Below, piece by piece: positions 37,701-52,700 of a DNA stretch of 64,000 nucleotides. Numbering within the stretch: the stretch's first letter is position 1; each line of letters starts with the position of its first letter. Source of the DNA: Arcuatula senhousia. Lineage: Eukaryota; Mollusca; Bivalvia; Mytilida; Mytilidae. Where the stretch lies: the NCBI GenBank assembly GCA_963971305.1, contig OZ020303.1, positions 16,923,184-16,987,183 of the forward strand, written 5' to 3'. Below the pieces are notes generated by a model. It searched no databases. It had not been told where the DNA came from and saw only the letters and a program-made list of their open reading frames with translations. Made by a program: the position numbers and the translations under genes.

Positions 37701-40700
37701 AAGAGTTAAAGTTTGGTTTTGCCTGCAGAAACAATGTGGGGGATACATATAAATTTTTAGGTAATTTTAAGGTAAATGTCAATCCTGTGGATAAAATATT
37801 CATGAAAGTCAGATAGTCATAGAACAGAAGGCTCAAGCAATTTGCTACTGATAGTACCTGGTGATGTGAAACCATTACTGGGAAAATTGTTGGAACTCGT
37901 GTTGGCTGTTCTTTAATTCGGTTTTTCAATGTTGTGACCCAGTCCTGGTTAATATCTCTGGTCATATACTCCTTTGGTGGCTCATTAAGAGTCAGTACAT
38001 TGACATCAAATTTTCCTAAAACATTTACAAACAATAAGTACCAAGTAGCAATGTAACAGTTTATATCAAAGCTATCACAGAATTTAATGAGCTCGAGGAT
38101 TTTTTTTAAACAAGAGTTAACACTAAAGTATGTCTGCTAGCATCATCAGAATACCTAGTTATTCGACTATTCATTCATTAATTCTCGACATTTTCCTGTG
38201 GACCAACCAAAATGACTCTAGATATCATAGTCACTGAGAAACAGACTCAACATAAAAGACTGAACACAAAAAAAGTAAAGAAGGAATGTGTCCATGGGAC
38301 ACGGACGCCCCTGCTAGGCCCCAAACAGGAAGTAGATATCTGACAGACCTGAAAGTCGCTTAGGACACACAGATTGTCGTACTTAACCATCCTACCAAGT
38401 TTCAAATCATTCTCATGTATGGTACCTGAGAAAATCTTGATGGAAATTTTCAAAGTCATGTTCACCTATTTTCACATTGGACTAAGTCCTAAACAGAAAG
38501 TAGATGTCCGACGGGTCTCAAAATGGCTTAGGACGTATAGCATGTCATACTAAACAATCCTACCAAGTTTCAAATCATTCTCATGTATGGTTCCTGCGAA
38601 AAGCTTGACGGAAATTTTCATAGTCATGTTCACCTATTTTCACATTGGACTAAGTCCCAAACAGGAAGTGGATGTCTGACAGGTGTCAAATTCATTTAGG
38701 ACGTATTGTTTGTCATACTGAACCATCCTACCAAGTTCCAATTCAATCTCATGAACAGTTCCTGAAAAAACTTGACGGAACTTTGTCGCGGGCCGTAAAA
38801 AAAAACAATATTAACAGTCATTTAGTGTCAACAAAGATGAGGTCAAGATCAGATGACACGGTGAAGGACACAAAAACCCTTATTTAATTCATTGATATCC
38901 CAAATATCGGATGCCTAGTAATTCATTTTCCACAAGAGTCTTGCAAAGACGTTTATGGCCTAAAAAACAACCCAAGTTCACAAAGTTACTGGAGCGAGAA
39001 AATGGGGTCAAGGTCACATGACATGGTAACAGTTGTGTAGACCATAACCTGAACTGTCTGTATACCAAATATCGGATGCCTTGCTATTATACTTTTTATG
39101 AAATTCGTTTTCCACAAAAGTCTTCCAAAGAAGTTTACAGCCTGAAAAAAAAGACCCAAGTTCACAAAGTCACTGAAGAATGAAAATGGGGTCAAGGTCA
39201 ACGTCATGGTAGCAGTTGCATAGACCATTACCTCAACTGTCTGTATACTAAATACCAGATGCCTAGCTATTATACTTTTCAAGAAATTCATTTTCCACAA
39301 AAGTCTTACAAAGACGTTTATGGCCTAAAAAACAACCGAAGTTCACAAAGTAACTGGAGCGAGAAAATGGGGTCAAGGTCACATGGCATAGATCATAACC
39401 TGAACTGTCTGTATACCAAATATCAGATGCCTAGCAACTAAGTAGCAAGTAATTCATTTTCCACAAAAGTCTTACAAAGAAGTTTTCGACCTGAAAAAAC
39501 CTAAGTTCACAGAGTCACTGGAGCATGAAATTGGGGTCAGGGTCAAACGGCATGGTTACTGTTGTGTGTAGACCATAACCTGAACTGTCTGTATACCAAA
39601 TATCAGATGCCTATAGCTAATTTAAAACGAAGAGTCTGATAGTGGGGTTCCAATAATAAATGAAAGAAGTGGTCCATAAAGTAATCCCATATATGGTTTA
39701 ATAGTAACGAACACTATTGGGGATGCTAATAAACCAATACCTATAAATTTGTCCAGGAATAGAATGTCTGGCAACTCTCTTTCTTCATAACTTGCTGAGA
39801 CTTCCTCATCTCCAATTGTTATTTTTTGTTTCTTTTCTTTTTCTTTCGGTGTGTTACATGGGTTCTTTCTTTTCCTGTTGTGTACTATTAGCCATTCAAA
39901 CTTATGTTTCAGGGAAGAAACAAGCTCATTGACCGATGAACATTTCAAACCTTTGCATTCCTCAGACAAGGGTTTGAATGATGAAAGGAACACATTCTTC
40001 CCAACCTTAGCTCCTTTACTTTTTATCTACAAAACAAAATTTTGTGGTTCTATAATCAAGATGGTGGAGATATTAGCATATATTGTTGTTTTAACACACA
40101 TTCTGTGTTTTCAGGTCGTGCACCACATAGGCTAAATTTTCTGTCCCTACCCACCTCTCCCCTTTTCCTGTGGTTCTTCAAAATTTACCGGTCCTTTGTT
40201 TCCCACCCCACCCCATATTTCATTTATCATCATCATTTCATGTTCATTTTATCACCCTTTTCATGTTCATCGCCTGTAAATAACCTATATAGCGTTGCAC
40301 GGGCGTAAACCACCAACTCACTCACTCACTACTTTCAAATCTTAATACATTAAAACTATATGTTTCTCGTATACATTTAGGGTACATAAAATTTGATGTG
40401 TGTATTTTATTACATTCAGGTAAAATATTTGTAATTCGAATTTTAAGTTTTCAGAATATTTCATTTTTGCAAATCATATTTGAAATGGAAATTAAACAAA
40501 GTCTCTGTCGACATTGCCGTTAACTATTCAATACAGCATAAAAAATAGGTGTATCACTTTTCAAAAATTTTGTCCAAGGCGTTCATTAGTCATGCACTGG
40601 AAGTTTAACTTAGAAACACAACCTCGTTACGAAAGACATTTACGGTAACGTCGGCTTTAATTTCGACGCGTTTATCTGAATGATCATACAATTTAGCGCC

Positions 40701-43700
40701 TTTTATGTGTAGGTGCATTTAATTGTCTAAGTCTTGAAGGGAAACTATGTATGTCTCTACGGTAATAAGTTTACATGAAATTAAATTCCAAAGTTGATTG
40801 GACAAACTGTAAGAGCGTAGATTTTCAGTTATTGACATGGTACGCTAATTGTATCAGAAGTATGAAACAAACCTTATTTTACGATATTTCATGATTTTTT
40901 GTACTGTTGAAACGTTAAAATTTTCAACTTTTTTTACGCAGCAACGCTGTAAACTAAAGGACGGGACATTTCTGCGAAACATTTTCAGATTTGTATATTA
41001 TTGGAGATATAAGAGCAAATAACACAACCGACGCACCATTCGATTTCTGTTTCTTTTTTCTTGTAGGCTATATTATCTGATTATCGATTGTAATTGATTT
41101 TCATAAAACGTTGTCCGTTTTCAGTTTGTTTCATCTTTGAAGCGATTTTCTACTGGGGGACAAATCTGCATGCGTGACAAGCTTTTTTGACAAATTTGGA
41201 AAAAGGAGTATACAAAATGAATGAAACTGAATTTGTAATAAAATAGCATGAAATTTAACGTTGTTTTCAAGAATCTTTACAATTTATTTTTAAATCATCC
41301 TTCTTTTGATGTTATTATTCATATCAGTATGTAACCCTTTTTAGAGCTTTCAGAATTTGTGTAAAAGTTGTATATTCTGAATTTGGCGTTCAAACGAGTA
41401 CGCAATAAGGCAATAATGAAAAGAAAAGCAATATTTTTCGACAAAGTAGCAATATCCGACGTCACGTCACAACGATTGTTTTATGCAAAATGTTTGCCAA
41501 TTCACATTAAAATCTGCCCATAACCTATGAATTCCATTTTTCGCGAAAAGCGACTTTACTGTTTTTGACCAAATTTCATTAAGTTCGGACATGTAACAAG
41601 ACCGCAAGATATTTTCGTAAATTCCGTAAACTTCAGTTTAGTTACGCCGAAAATGCGTTTTTGATTAATGTTCTGAGTTTTAAGGCATTTACTTCGTTTG
41701 TAGGCAAAGGTAGAGTCCCGTATAAAATATATTGAAAGATTATGCTCTCATGATTAACATTATGCAGGATTCATATATTTATTGTATTAAAAACTTAAGA
41801 TTCTAGTAGGTTTTTTTTCAGTGAGGATGAAGGATTTAGACGTTGACGCAGTATCGTGCGTAACTTCAGTCTAACATAAAAGTATTGACAAAATTTGATT
41901 AAAAGTAATGCTCCGGCAAACTTTTATTAATTCAATGAGATTTTTCCCATTCAATTGGAATGAAATCAGTATGCAAATCACGCCTATCAAAAGGCGTGGC
42001 TACATCATAAACCAATAAAATTTTAAATGGGCGTGTTGAAGTTTGATATATGTTTTATAAAATTTGCGTAAACAAATATTTAGAACATTTCTGTAAATTG
42101 TTAAAGCATTTTTTGTGTGGGAATTATTTCAGTACAACTTATAAATTCAATGATTAAACTATATTATAGATTAATGATCCTGTATCGCATATTTCAAAAA
42201 GTAACAACATGTCAATGTTTCTACATGGCCCAGGTGCGTCAATAAAGGGCGTTAAACTCCCAACTCACTCACACACGCTCGTTTCTATAAAACGCCATCT
42301 GTCAAAATGATTGAACATTTTATTCTTATATTTTATTAAGAATCACGAATAGACATTTCGTAATTTTAATACTGAGCTATTTGTTTAAATTAAAATTTGA
42401 TTTATATATATTATCAATATCTAAAGTTTTTTAATATTGCCATACATGTAATATCATTCGTTTGCAAATTGTTACGTTTTAGTTTTCTCACCCAAAGTTC
42501 GTTCGCTGATCTGCCGTAGCCAATCTGTTCAATCTCCATTTCATTTCCATGTTCTTCATATGCTTTGCGTCCCTGTATACGAAAAAACAATCTCCCGTCT
42601 TCATTAATAAAATCCCAACCGGGTCCTGAATTTTTTGGCTCTCCCATTTTGGAAATTTCGAACCGCAACTAGTTGATTGTTGACGTTACGTTTACAAAGA
42701 GCCCGAAGACGTCACAAAAAGCTTTTCCGCGAAAAAAGGGGATTATTTGTGCTACGTTAAATGGTTTTCATTATTTGTATTGTGCCGTCTGGTTGTTCGA
42801 CTTTTGTCAATTTATGTTCGGGTTTCACTAGGAATCATGAAAAATACCTACAACAAAACAAAACAATAATTTTTAAATAACATTGATGAAAAATGTTTTT
42901 AAATTATATTTATTTATAGTCGGTGGTTGGTTTCTTGCGGATACCCTCGTCCTTCCTCTATCGCGCAACTCCAAAACCGTGTTCTTAAAAGTACATTGTA
43001 GTTTTTTTTAACACATTTTGAACAAAACTTAACAGTTTATTTCTCTGAAAATGTCATTTTATTAACACACTTGTCATAAATTGTATTTTTAACCCAATAC
43101 ACGATGTACTTGTAACATTATTATTATGACGTTAGATTACGTTAAACTTGTATGGGCTTTTTCATACCGTTTTGATTGTTTTAGGATTCACACGGAAAAT
43201 AGTTAAAGACGCATAGTTGAGAATCGAATTAACGAATTTGCGAATTAACTATTTGAATGAAAGAACGACAAAATAAACCTTTTAAAATTCGCATACTTGA
43301 ATTAAGTCATTTTGCCGGTGAATCCTACAAACAGCATGTATCATCAAAAGTCATAATTAATAATAAATCACTAAAGATAATTAAGTTTACGTCTTGATTT
43401 TCTCAGCATCTGTTGACCAAAAAATGGTTTTGCCCGATCCTGATACTATCACGCCCGCCAATCGCGCTAACGCATATCCGAATAGTATGCAAAGATTTGC
43501 GTTAGCGGCATTTCCGGATATGTCATGGCGGTACCTTTTTTTCTTCCCCAGTCAGGTAAGAAAATCTATATTTTTTATATTTTATTGCTTTTAGGAAATC
43601 AAAGAATTCTATTCTGTCACAAAATGATATATCTGTACGCCTACTAAGCGGCACTTCCAAATGAATGGTTTTAAGAGCGCTAGAACTTTTCCCCTCGAGG

Positions 43701-46700
43701 ACCTACCGATTTTTTCATTACAAACTAGCGGCCTGTCCATATTATAAATGTCTGAAAAGGAGTTCTTATAATGTACTTACATTCTATGATAATGGAATTA
43801 TGTCCAAAAAAGTGATACAAAATGCATATTATCTGGAACAGGCGATTGGCGGGCGTGACTATGCGGGAACTCGGAGTATTATTATTTTTTTTTCGATAGC
43901 CGTACAAATTGTAGTTTGGGGGAATTAATGCGTAATTAATATGGCTTTAAAATTACACTTCAAAGTAATAAAACCGTAAGATTTCACTTAATAATCGGGA
44001 TTACGGGTGGTTAAAAAGTCTGGAGATTTGAACACTCCGTGCAGGAGTTGGTTTTTTTTTCAAATTACGGGCAACAAATCAAAGTTCACAGAGACAAAAC
44101 CAGCGACTTTTATATACTTTTATATGAATTTAACAAAAACTTTCATCATTCCATTAACGAAAATGTACAACTAATCCAGACCTGTCAAGTGTCACGCAAC
44201 TCGCGTGAGACTCACGCATCTAGCCGGCAATTTGGCGGCAAATTTCTTTGATCTTTTAATTTTTTTCCTTTGATCTTTCAATTTTTCATCGAATCTCACG
44301 CATGCAGCTCGTAAAAACTTGACAGCCCTGCTAATCATATATTTCCTCAGTATTTCGTAGTTGAATTGAGTTTACTGCGTCAATAGGTTGTTTGATGAAA
44401 ACGGCGTCAAAAACGTTCCTACAACTTGGCGGATTTTACCGATCCCAACGTCAGATCAGCTCTTCCCAAGTAAACAATGATTGTTGACGTTTATTCATGA
44501 AGCAACGTAGAAAATTAGAAAATGGATAGTATGTACGTTATGCAACTGGTATGTTTAATAGACATTTTTTTTCAGCATAAATAGTCTCAGTTTATTTAAA
44601 TTTTGTGACTTGACAAGTGTGTGATAAAGTGTAAACTTCAATATGCTTGTTTATTTGGGATGTATAATACATGTAAAAAATGTGCAAATGCTAATGAGGT
44701 ATTTTCATTTAAATATTTTTACCATTAAGACATCATTGGGGTTTCAATAGAAGACCATAGAATAATAAGCTTGAATTTTTCCAAAAATAAACAAAAACTT
44801 TAGACTACAATCAGCAGATTTGTATTTTTATACCCCCGCTAAGTTTGGCGGGTATATAGGAATCACCTTGTCTGTCCGTCTGTCTGTCCATCTTCCTTGT
44901 AAGCGCAAATGCTTCTAAACCTCTTAATGGATTTTGTACATGATATGGAGATGAAGTATTTTCATTGCTGTCAGATTAAATTCAGGGGAGCTAATTTGAC
45001 TTAGACTTTTAAAATATAGTTTTGAATGGGAGACCTCGAGTCGTAAGCCACTTGGTGGATTTTGATGAAACTTTACATGAAGTTAGTACATCATATGGAG
45101 ATGTGGATGAAGAATTTTTTTCACCGCAGCCAGATTTCATTCGAGGGAGATAATTGGACCTAGACTTTTAAAATATAGTATTGAATGGGAAACCTGGTAA
45201 TCGCAACATCCTAAGTACATCATATGGAGATGTGCATGAGGAATTTTATTGCTGTTGGATATCATTCAGGAGAGATAATTTGACTTTGTTTCTTTATCTG
45301 CACTAAATACCTTGATATATTTTGTTTAATGATATTTGGAACTATATATATTAAAACATTTCAATCTTTCTTCAGGATTTTACAAGTGAACAATGACACA
45401 GACTCAGTCAGACAGAATCTACCATACCCAAATACGGAATTTAGAAAATGATAGAGACCAACCTTCTTATAAAGGCAATATTGTTGCTGTGTAATATTTG
45501 TGATTTGAAAAAAAATCAAGTTTTAAAAGATTGTACACACAGAGAACTTTGTGTAAAGACAGAGCCGATTAATGAGTGTGTGACTATAAATCCAGATATA
45601 CATATGATCAATACAAGGTTGTCCTGAGAAACTACTGCAGCATTGTACAGTGAATACTCCCATAAAGAAAGTGACTTTTGTAGAACGTCAATCACTTTTT
45701 CTCTCTGGACATATATTTTTGTGATTAGATATCAATAAACAAGAGGCTCCCAGGAGCCTGAATCGCTCACCTGACATATGTGCCTGAAGTAAAGGTTATT
45801 AGGCAAAATCTATTTGACGTTAAAAGGGTCATAAGATTAATAAGGGGGTCATCTGACAATATGGTGGATCTAAAGGTGCTGATCACTTTTGTTCTCAATC
45901 AAAATCTAAAAATCTGTCACCCTTTTTGAGTTATTTGCAAAAAAATGCAGTTTAACCTAATGTTCTATTTTTAGCCACAGCGGCCATATTTTACAACCAA
46001 TCAAAAATCCCCACAACAGTTCTATACACCTAATAATAATAAACAATAATACCAAGTTTGGTTCCATTTGGACTTAAAGTGTCAGAGGAGTTAACATTTT
46101 CAATATAAGGAAATGCAGTTAAAATGCTCAATTTTGACGTTCCAAGGGCAATAACTCTTCAAAGGAAAGGTCCTACAACGTTGACCGTGTTACAAATTTT
46201 GCAGATCTTGATGTGCTTAACAATATGCAATTTAAATTTCTCAAATATCTTGTATAGTTTTCAAGATATTGAGCTAAACAGGTGCAAAATTTGCAAAAAA
46301 TCCACAAAAGGACAATAACTCCTACATGGGTTGTTGGATTTTCTTCAAAATTTCAGAGCTGGTAGATCTTGAGGTGCTGATCACTTTTGTTCCCAATCAA
46401 AATTTTGAAATCTGTCACCGTTTTAGAGTTATTTGCAAAAAAACTGCCATTTACCCCTATGTTCTATTTTTAGCCACAGCGGCCATGTTTTACCACCAAT
46501 CGAAAATCCCCACATCAGTTTTATACACCTAATGCTAATAAACAACTATACCAAGTTTGGTTCCATTTGGACTTATAGTGTCAGAGGAGTTAACGTTTTT
46601 AAATGTAATGAGGAAATGCTGTTAAAATGCTAAATTTTGACGTTCTAAGGGCAATAACTCCTAAAAGGAAAGGTCCTACAATGTTGACCCTATTACATAT

Positions 46701-49700
46701 TTTGTAGATCTTGATGTGCTTAACAATATGCAATTTAAATTTCTCAAATATCTAGTATAGTTTTCAAGATATTGAGCTAAACAGGTGCAAAATTTGCAAA
46801 AAATCCACAAAAGGACAATAACTCCTACATGGGTTGTTGGATTTTCTTCAAAATTTCAGAGCTGGTAGATCTTGAGGTGCTGATCACTTTTGTTCCCAAT
46901 CAAAATTTTGAAATCTGTCACCGTTTTAGAGTTATTTGCAAAAAACTGCCATTTACCTCTATGTTCTATTTTTAGCCACAGCGGTCATGTTTTACAACCA
47001 ATCAAAAATCCCCACATCAGTTCTATACAGCTAATGCTAATAAACAACTATACCAAGTTTGGTTGCATTTGGACTTAAAGTGTCAGAGGAGTTAACGTTT
47101 TCAATGTAATGTGGAAATGCTGTTAAAATGCTAAATTTTGACGTTCTAAGGGCAATAACTCCTAAAAGGAAAGGTCCTACAACGTTGACCCTGTTACATA
47201 TTTTGTAGATCTTGATGTGCTTAACAATATGCAATTTAAATTTCTCAAATATCTAGTATAGTTTTCAAGATATTGAGCTAAACAGGTGCAAAATTTGCAA
47301 AAAATCCACAAAAAGGGCAATAACTCCTACATGGGTATTTGGATTTTCTTCAAAATTTCAGGGTAGGTAGATCTTGAGGTGCTGATCACTTTTACCCTAT
47401 GCCAGAATTTTGATATCTGTAGCCGTTTTTGAGTTATTTGCAAAAAACTGCATTTTACCCCTATGTTCTATTTTTAGCCATGGCGGCCATGTTTTACGAT
47501 GAATCAAAAATCCCCACATCAGTTCTAAGCACCGAATGCTAATGAACAACCATACCAAGTTTAGTTGCAATTGGACTTATGGTGTCAGAGGAGTTAACGT
47601 TTTAAAAAGTTTACGGACGACGGACGACGGACGACAGACGACGGACGACGGACGGACGACGGACGCCAAGTGATGACAATAGCTCACATGACCCTTCGGG
47701 TCAGGTGAGCTAAAAACAATTATGATCATGAAAATACTTTATTTATACAAATATTGCATGCAACATGATAGAAAATGTGAAAAATGCCTTCACTAAAACA
47801 TTCTTGCATGATATTGAATTTGGTATGTGGATGTTTACACATTAAAAAAATATATATATATAGACTACTTACACAACATCACTCAAAGTCTAAGCATCTG
47901 GTATACATTGAATTGGAACAAGCACAAACTCACAACCAAATTAAATCAACAATTCAGTACATGTATAGAAAAAACATAATTTGAAATCTGTGTACCGAAA
48001 TGGAATAAATTTATACATTGGTAAGCATTATTCATGGATAGGTCACATGGGTGTGGTACATCCATAGATGGGTCACACAAGTGTGCCTCATCCATGGATG
48101 GGTCACATGGGTGTGGGCCATCCATGGATGGGTCACACAAGTGGACCTCATCCATGGATGGGTTACTCAGCTGTGGTCCATCCATGGATGGGTCACACAA
48201 GTGTGCCTCATCCATAGATTGGTCACATGGGTGTGCCTCATCCATGGTCTCGTCTGTGTTGTCCATCCATAAGTGGTTCACATTGATGTGCCTCATGATA
48301 TCCATGGATGAGTCACATGGGTGTAGCAAAACGAGTCTTTTATGAATAATAGAAAATATATATAAGTCACGTTGGTGTGTCTCCTTCATGGACTAGTCAT
48401 TAAGGTGTGCCTCATCTAGAGATGGGTCACACAGATTGTAAATGTGTATACCAGGTATTGTTATTTGTTGTGTTTGTACAAATTTCTATGACAACAGCAT
48501 TGTGACCTGTGAAAATCCAAAAGTATCATTTTCCAAAGTTTTTAATAAACTCCAGATTTAGATAATATGTTGTTTTATAATTAAGTCGGGAATGATAAAA
48601 TAAAAGTCAGTCTAATGATTGATTGTGAGACGTTTAAAAATGGTACCAATCGTTAAGTTCAGAATTAAATCGTAGAAAAATATAGAATTTTTAAATATTT
48701 TTTTTTTATTGGCCGTACAGACATTTTCGGAAAATATGTATTTCAATTTTCAGTATGTAGAATTGCCCTATACTATTTCTTTTATATATTCTGTTTAAAA
48801 TTCATGGTTCCCTGACACCCTACTGGGATTACGTTGTATGATTCGTTTGAAGTGATATTATGATAATAAGTCTTCCGTGCAAACCATCGCACCACAGGGG
48901 CTTACTTATTGTTTTCTGTGTATAAGACTTTATTTCCTTCTACAAACCACTGGCACAACAGGGGTTCACCTGCCGTTTCCTGTGTATGTTTAGTACCCCC
49001 GTGCAAACTATCGGCACCACAGGGGTTTAATATTGTTTCCTTTGTATTAGAAGTTGACATTTACCTGGTTGGAATGCTCCGGATTCTAGAACACTTTCTT
49101 TTGACGAAAATCAACCCCTTTGGTCCGCCAGTGTCGTTTGAACATTGAAGTGCGAAAATGTTAATAAAATACCCTTTCTAATTAAAAACATATAAAAACA
49201 ATAAACTGTAGGAATCTTCTTTTTGTATTGCAAATAATTATGTAGTTAATTAATTGTTTTTCCAACACTTCAAAAGCGAAAAAAAGTGGGAACTAAAATT
49301 CTTTAAACACATTTTTAATTTGGGTACAAGTATTACACAAACCATGCACGATGTAGCACCACGCTTTGGCTGATTGATAATTGTAAGAGAAAGGTAGTCA
49401 ATGGAGTGAACAGGTGATATTGACACCTGCTGATTAATTATACCATATACTGATTAAGAAATTATTAAAAGATTCTTAAAATCGAGCTTTGGTGGGTGTG
49501 TCTAAAGCGGGTTGAGTACTGCAAGGAAATCTTTGATTGGAGGAGCACCTTAATTGATCTATGATATCTGTTATCTTTGATTGGAGGAGCACCTTAATTG
49601 ATCTATGATATCTGTCAATTATACCTGTAATTAACCAACGGGGCGTGGCAGATCGTCCATGGTAAATGATCGTAAAGGTTAATGATTTTAATTGACACCT

Positions 49701-52700
49701 GTGTATTCATCAAGAACTGAATTTATTGTCTTGAATATTTGAAAAAGGATTGAAAACTAGGGCTACTGTGTCAATAAATATTTCAGATCATTTACTATTT
49801 GGAATTATGATTAATTACTTTAAAACAATATAAGGTTGAAGTAAACTATTATCTTGCTATTTCGATAAAAAAACGAGGGATTAAAAAAAATATCAATGCC
49901 AAAATATTCATATTTCAAATCATTATTATGATCGACAACATCGGTCTTATGTTACAAATATCGTCAATTGGTTAATGTATTTATCATTGGAGATGTGACG
50001 TCACATCTCCAATTGAGCTATCCCATAATTCATCATTGTTCATAGCATGGATGCGCCCATATGGTCTTGTGTATTGGAATAAAATTACGAATATCTTTCT
50101 TAATATATCGTTTTCAATGCCCAAACCCGGCATGATGCCTACTCTCATTATAATAAATCAAATAAACTAATAACTTAAAAATCGCGAACTTACACTTTAA
50201 TAAATCATTGATTTGAAAATATCAAGGGAGATAATCCATGTAAAATATGACCATCAAAATACAAAGGATTCTAAAGGCAGATTCAAAACAAAGTTGGTGA
50301 CCCCCTATTTTCTCACTCTAATTTCAAAGTTTGCTTAATATTATTAATTCTGATCTAATAAAATCAAATTTGTAATGTAAGATTTTTTTTCTTGAGCAGT
50401 GATTTTATGCATTTTTATGTGCTTTCCTTTAATAGCCATTGTAATCTAGTCAAACTTTGAACCTCTATATGGGAAAAACAAGCCTGGTGACCTATCTTTA
50501 TTTTACTTTTATATGAAAGATATCAACATTATTTGATATTTAAGGCAATAAAATTAGATTTTTAATGAGCAGATATTTTCAGCGTCAGGTGTCCTCATTA
50601 ACCTTAAAAGAAGCTCAATGTTTAAGTAATAACACTTTTAAACTTTAAATATTTCAAAACATACAAAAGCAAGAAAATAAAAATTAACAAATTAAATGCC
50701 AAGTTACAAGTTATTTCCGCTAAGGTATTTGAGTCGGTAATGAGACAAACTACATTTGTAGTTAGATAATAAATATGACAATGCAAAGAGCTAACGAGAT
50801 AAAAAAAAGATATTCCTTTTAAAGTTAATGTTCCTAAACAGGATTATTAAAATAGATGATGTGTAATAAAATCTCTGGAGAATCAGATATAGAAGTAAGT
50901 TAATGATTATATCTACATTTTCCACCTACATTCGAAGAAATTTATGATTTCATGTTGAAATAAAATCAATGAATATATTGAATTTGAAAATATCAATGAA
51001 CAACACCTACTAATGTGGGAGATGCTTTTATATAAGCCTGATAATTATTTTGACATTTTAAAAAGAACAGACCTCATAACTAACATGGTTGTAGAGGTAC
51101 AAGTATGTATAAATGTCTAGACTTCTAGAACACCAATTAAAACTGTAATTAATATATCATAACCCTAATAACAACAATTAACATGGATATTTACCATTTG
51201 AATGATTGTAGCAAAATTACAGTTTTATGTAATAATTTCCATAAACTAAAGAACTTTCCACAAACCTACCGCTGACTATGCCATACAGAGACCAACTAAA
51301 GAACTTTCAACAAAGCTACCACTGACTATGTCATACAGAGATCAACTAAAGAACTTTCCACAAACCTACCACTGACTATGTCATACAGAGATCAACTAAA
51401 GAACTTTCCACAAACCTACCACTGACTATGTCATACAGAGATCAACTAAAGAACTTTCCACAAACCTACCACTGACTATGTCATACAGAGATCAACTAAA
51501 GAACTTTCCACAAACCTACTACTGACTTTGCCATACAGAGATCAACTAAAGAACTTTCCACAAACCTACCACTGACTATGTCATACAGAGATCAACTAAA
51601 GAACTTTCCACAAACCTACCACTGACTATGCCATACAGAGATCAACTAAAGAACTTTCCACAAACCTACCACTGACTATGTCATACAGAGATCAACTAAA
51701 GAACTTTCCACAAACCTACCACTGACTATGTCATACAGAGATCAACTAAAGAACTTTCCACAAACCTACCACTGACTATGTCATACAGAGATCAACTAAT
51801 TTAAAAGAACTTTCCACAAACCTACCACTAACTATGTCATACAGAGATCAACTAAAGAACTTTCCACAAACCTACCACTGACTATGTCATACAGAGATCA
51901 ACTAAAGAACTTCCCACAAACCTACCACTGACTATGCCATACAGAGATCAACTAAAGAACTTTCAACAAAGCTACCACTGACTATGTCATACAGAGATCA
52001 ACTAAAGAACTTCCCACAAACCTACCACTGACTATGCCATACAGAGATCAACTAAAGAACTTCCCACAAACCTACCACTGACTATGTCATACAGAGATCA
52101 ACTAAAGAACTTTCCACAAACCTACCACTGACTATGTCATACAGAGATCAACTAAAGAACTTCCCACAAACCTACCACTGACTATGTCATACAGAGATCA
52201 ACTAAAGAACTTTCCACAAACCTACCACTGACTATGTCATACAGAGATCAACTAAAGAACTTTCAACAAAGCTACCACTGACTATGTCATACAGAGATCA
52301 ACTAAAGAACTTTCAACAAACCTACCACTGACTATGTCATACAGAGATCAACTAAAGAACTTTCCACAAACCTACCACTGACTATGCCATACAGAGATCA
52401 ACTCCAGAACTTCCCACAAACCTACCACTGACTATGCCATATAGAGATCAACTAAAGAACTTTCCACAAACCTACCACTGACTATGTCATACAGAGATCA
52501 ACTAAAGAACTTTCCACAAACCTACCACTGACTATGCCATACAGAGATCAACTAAAGAACTTTCCACAAACCTACCACTGACTATGTCATACAGAGATCG
52601 ACTAAAGAACTTTCAACAAACCTACCACTGACTATGTCATACAGAGATCAACTAAAGAACTTCCCACAAACCTACCACTGACTATGCCATACAGAGATCA

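Noticed and set aside
40260..42290. GGGCGTAAACCACCAACTCACTC-like and GGGCGTTAAACTCCCAACTC motifs as possible SINE tails
   Set aside because: Two short motifs at ~40290 and ~42247 resemble repeat 3' ends, but no tRNA-like head or element borders could be defined.
43394..43594. Possible plus-strand coding exon with TCAG before and CAG/GTAAG after
   Set aside because: The borders look splice-like, but the sequence overlaps an inverted-repeat element, the peptide has no recognisable domain, and no partner exons were found.
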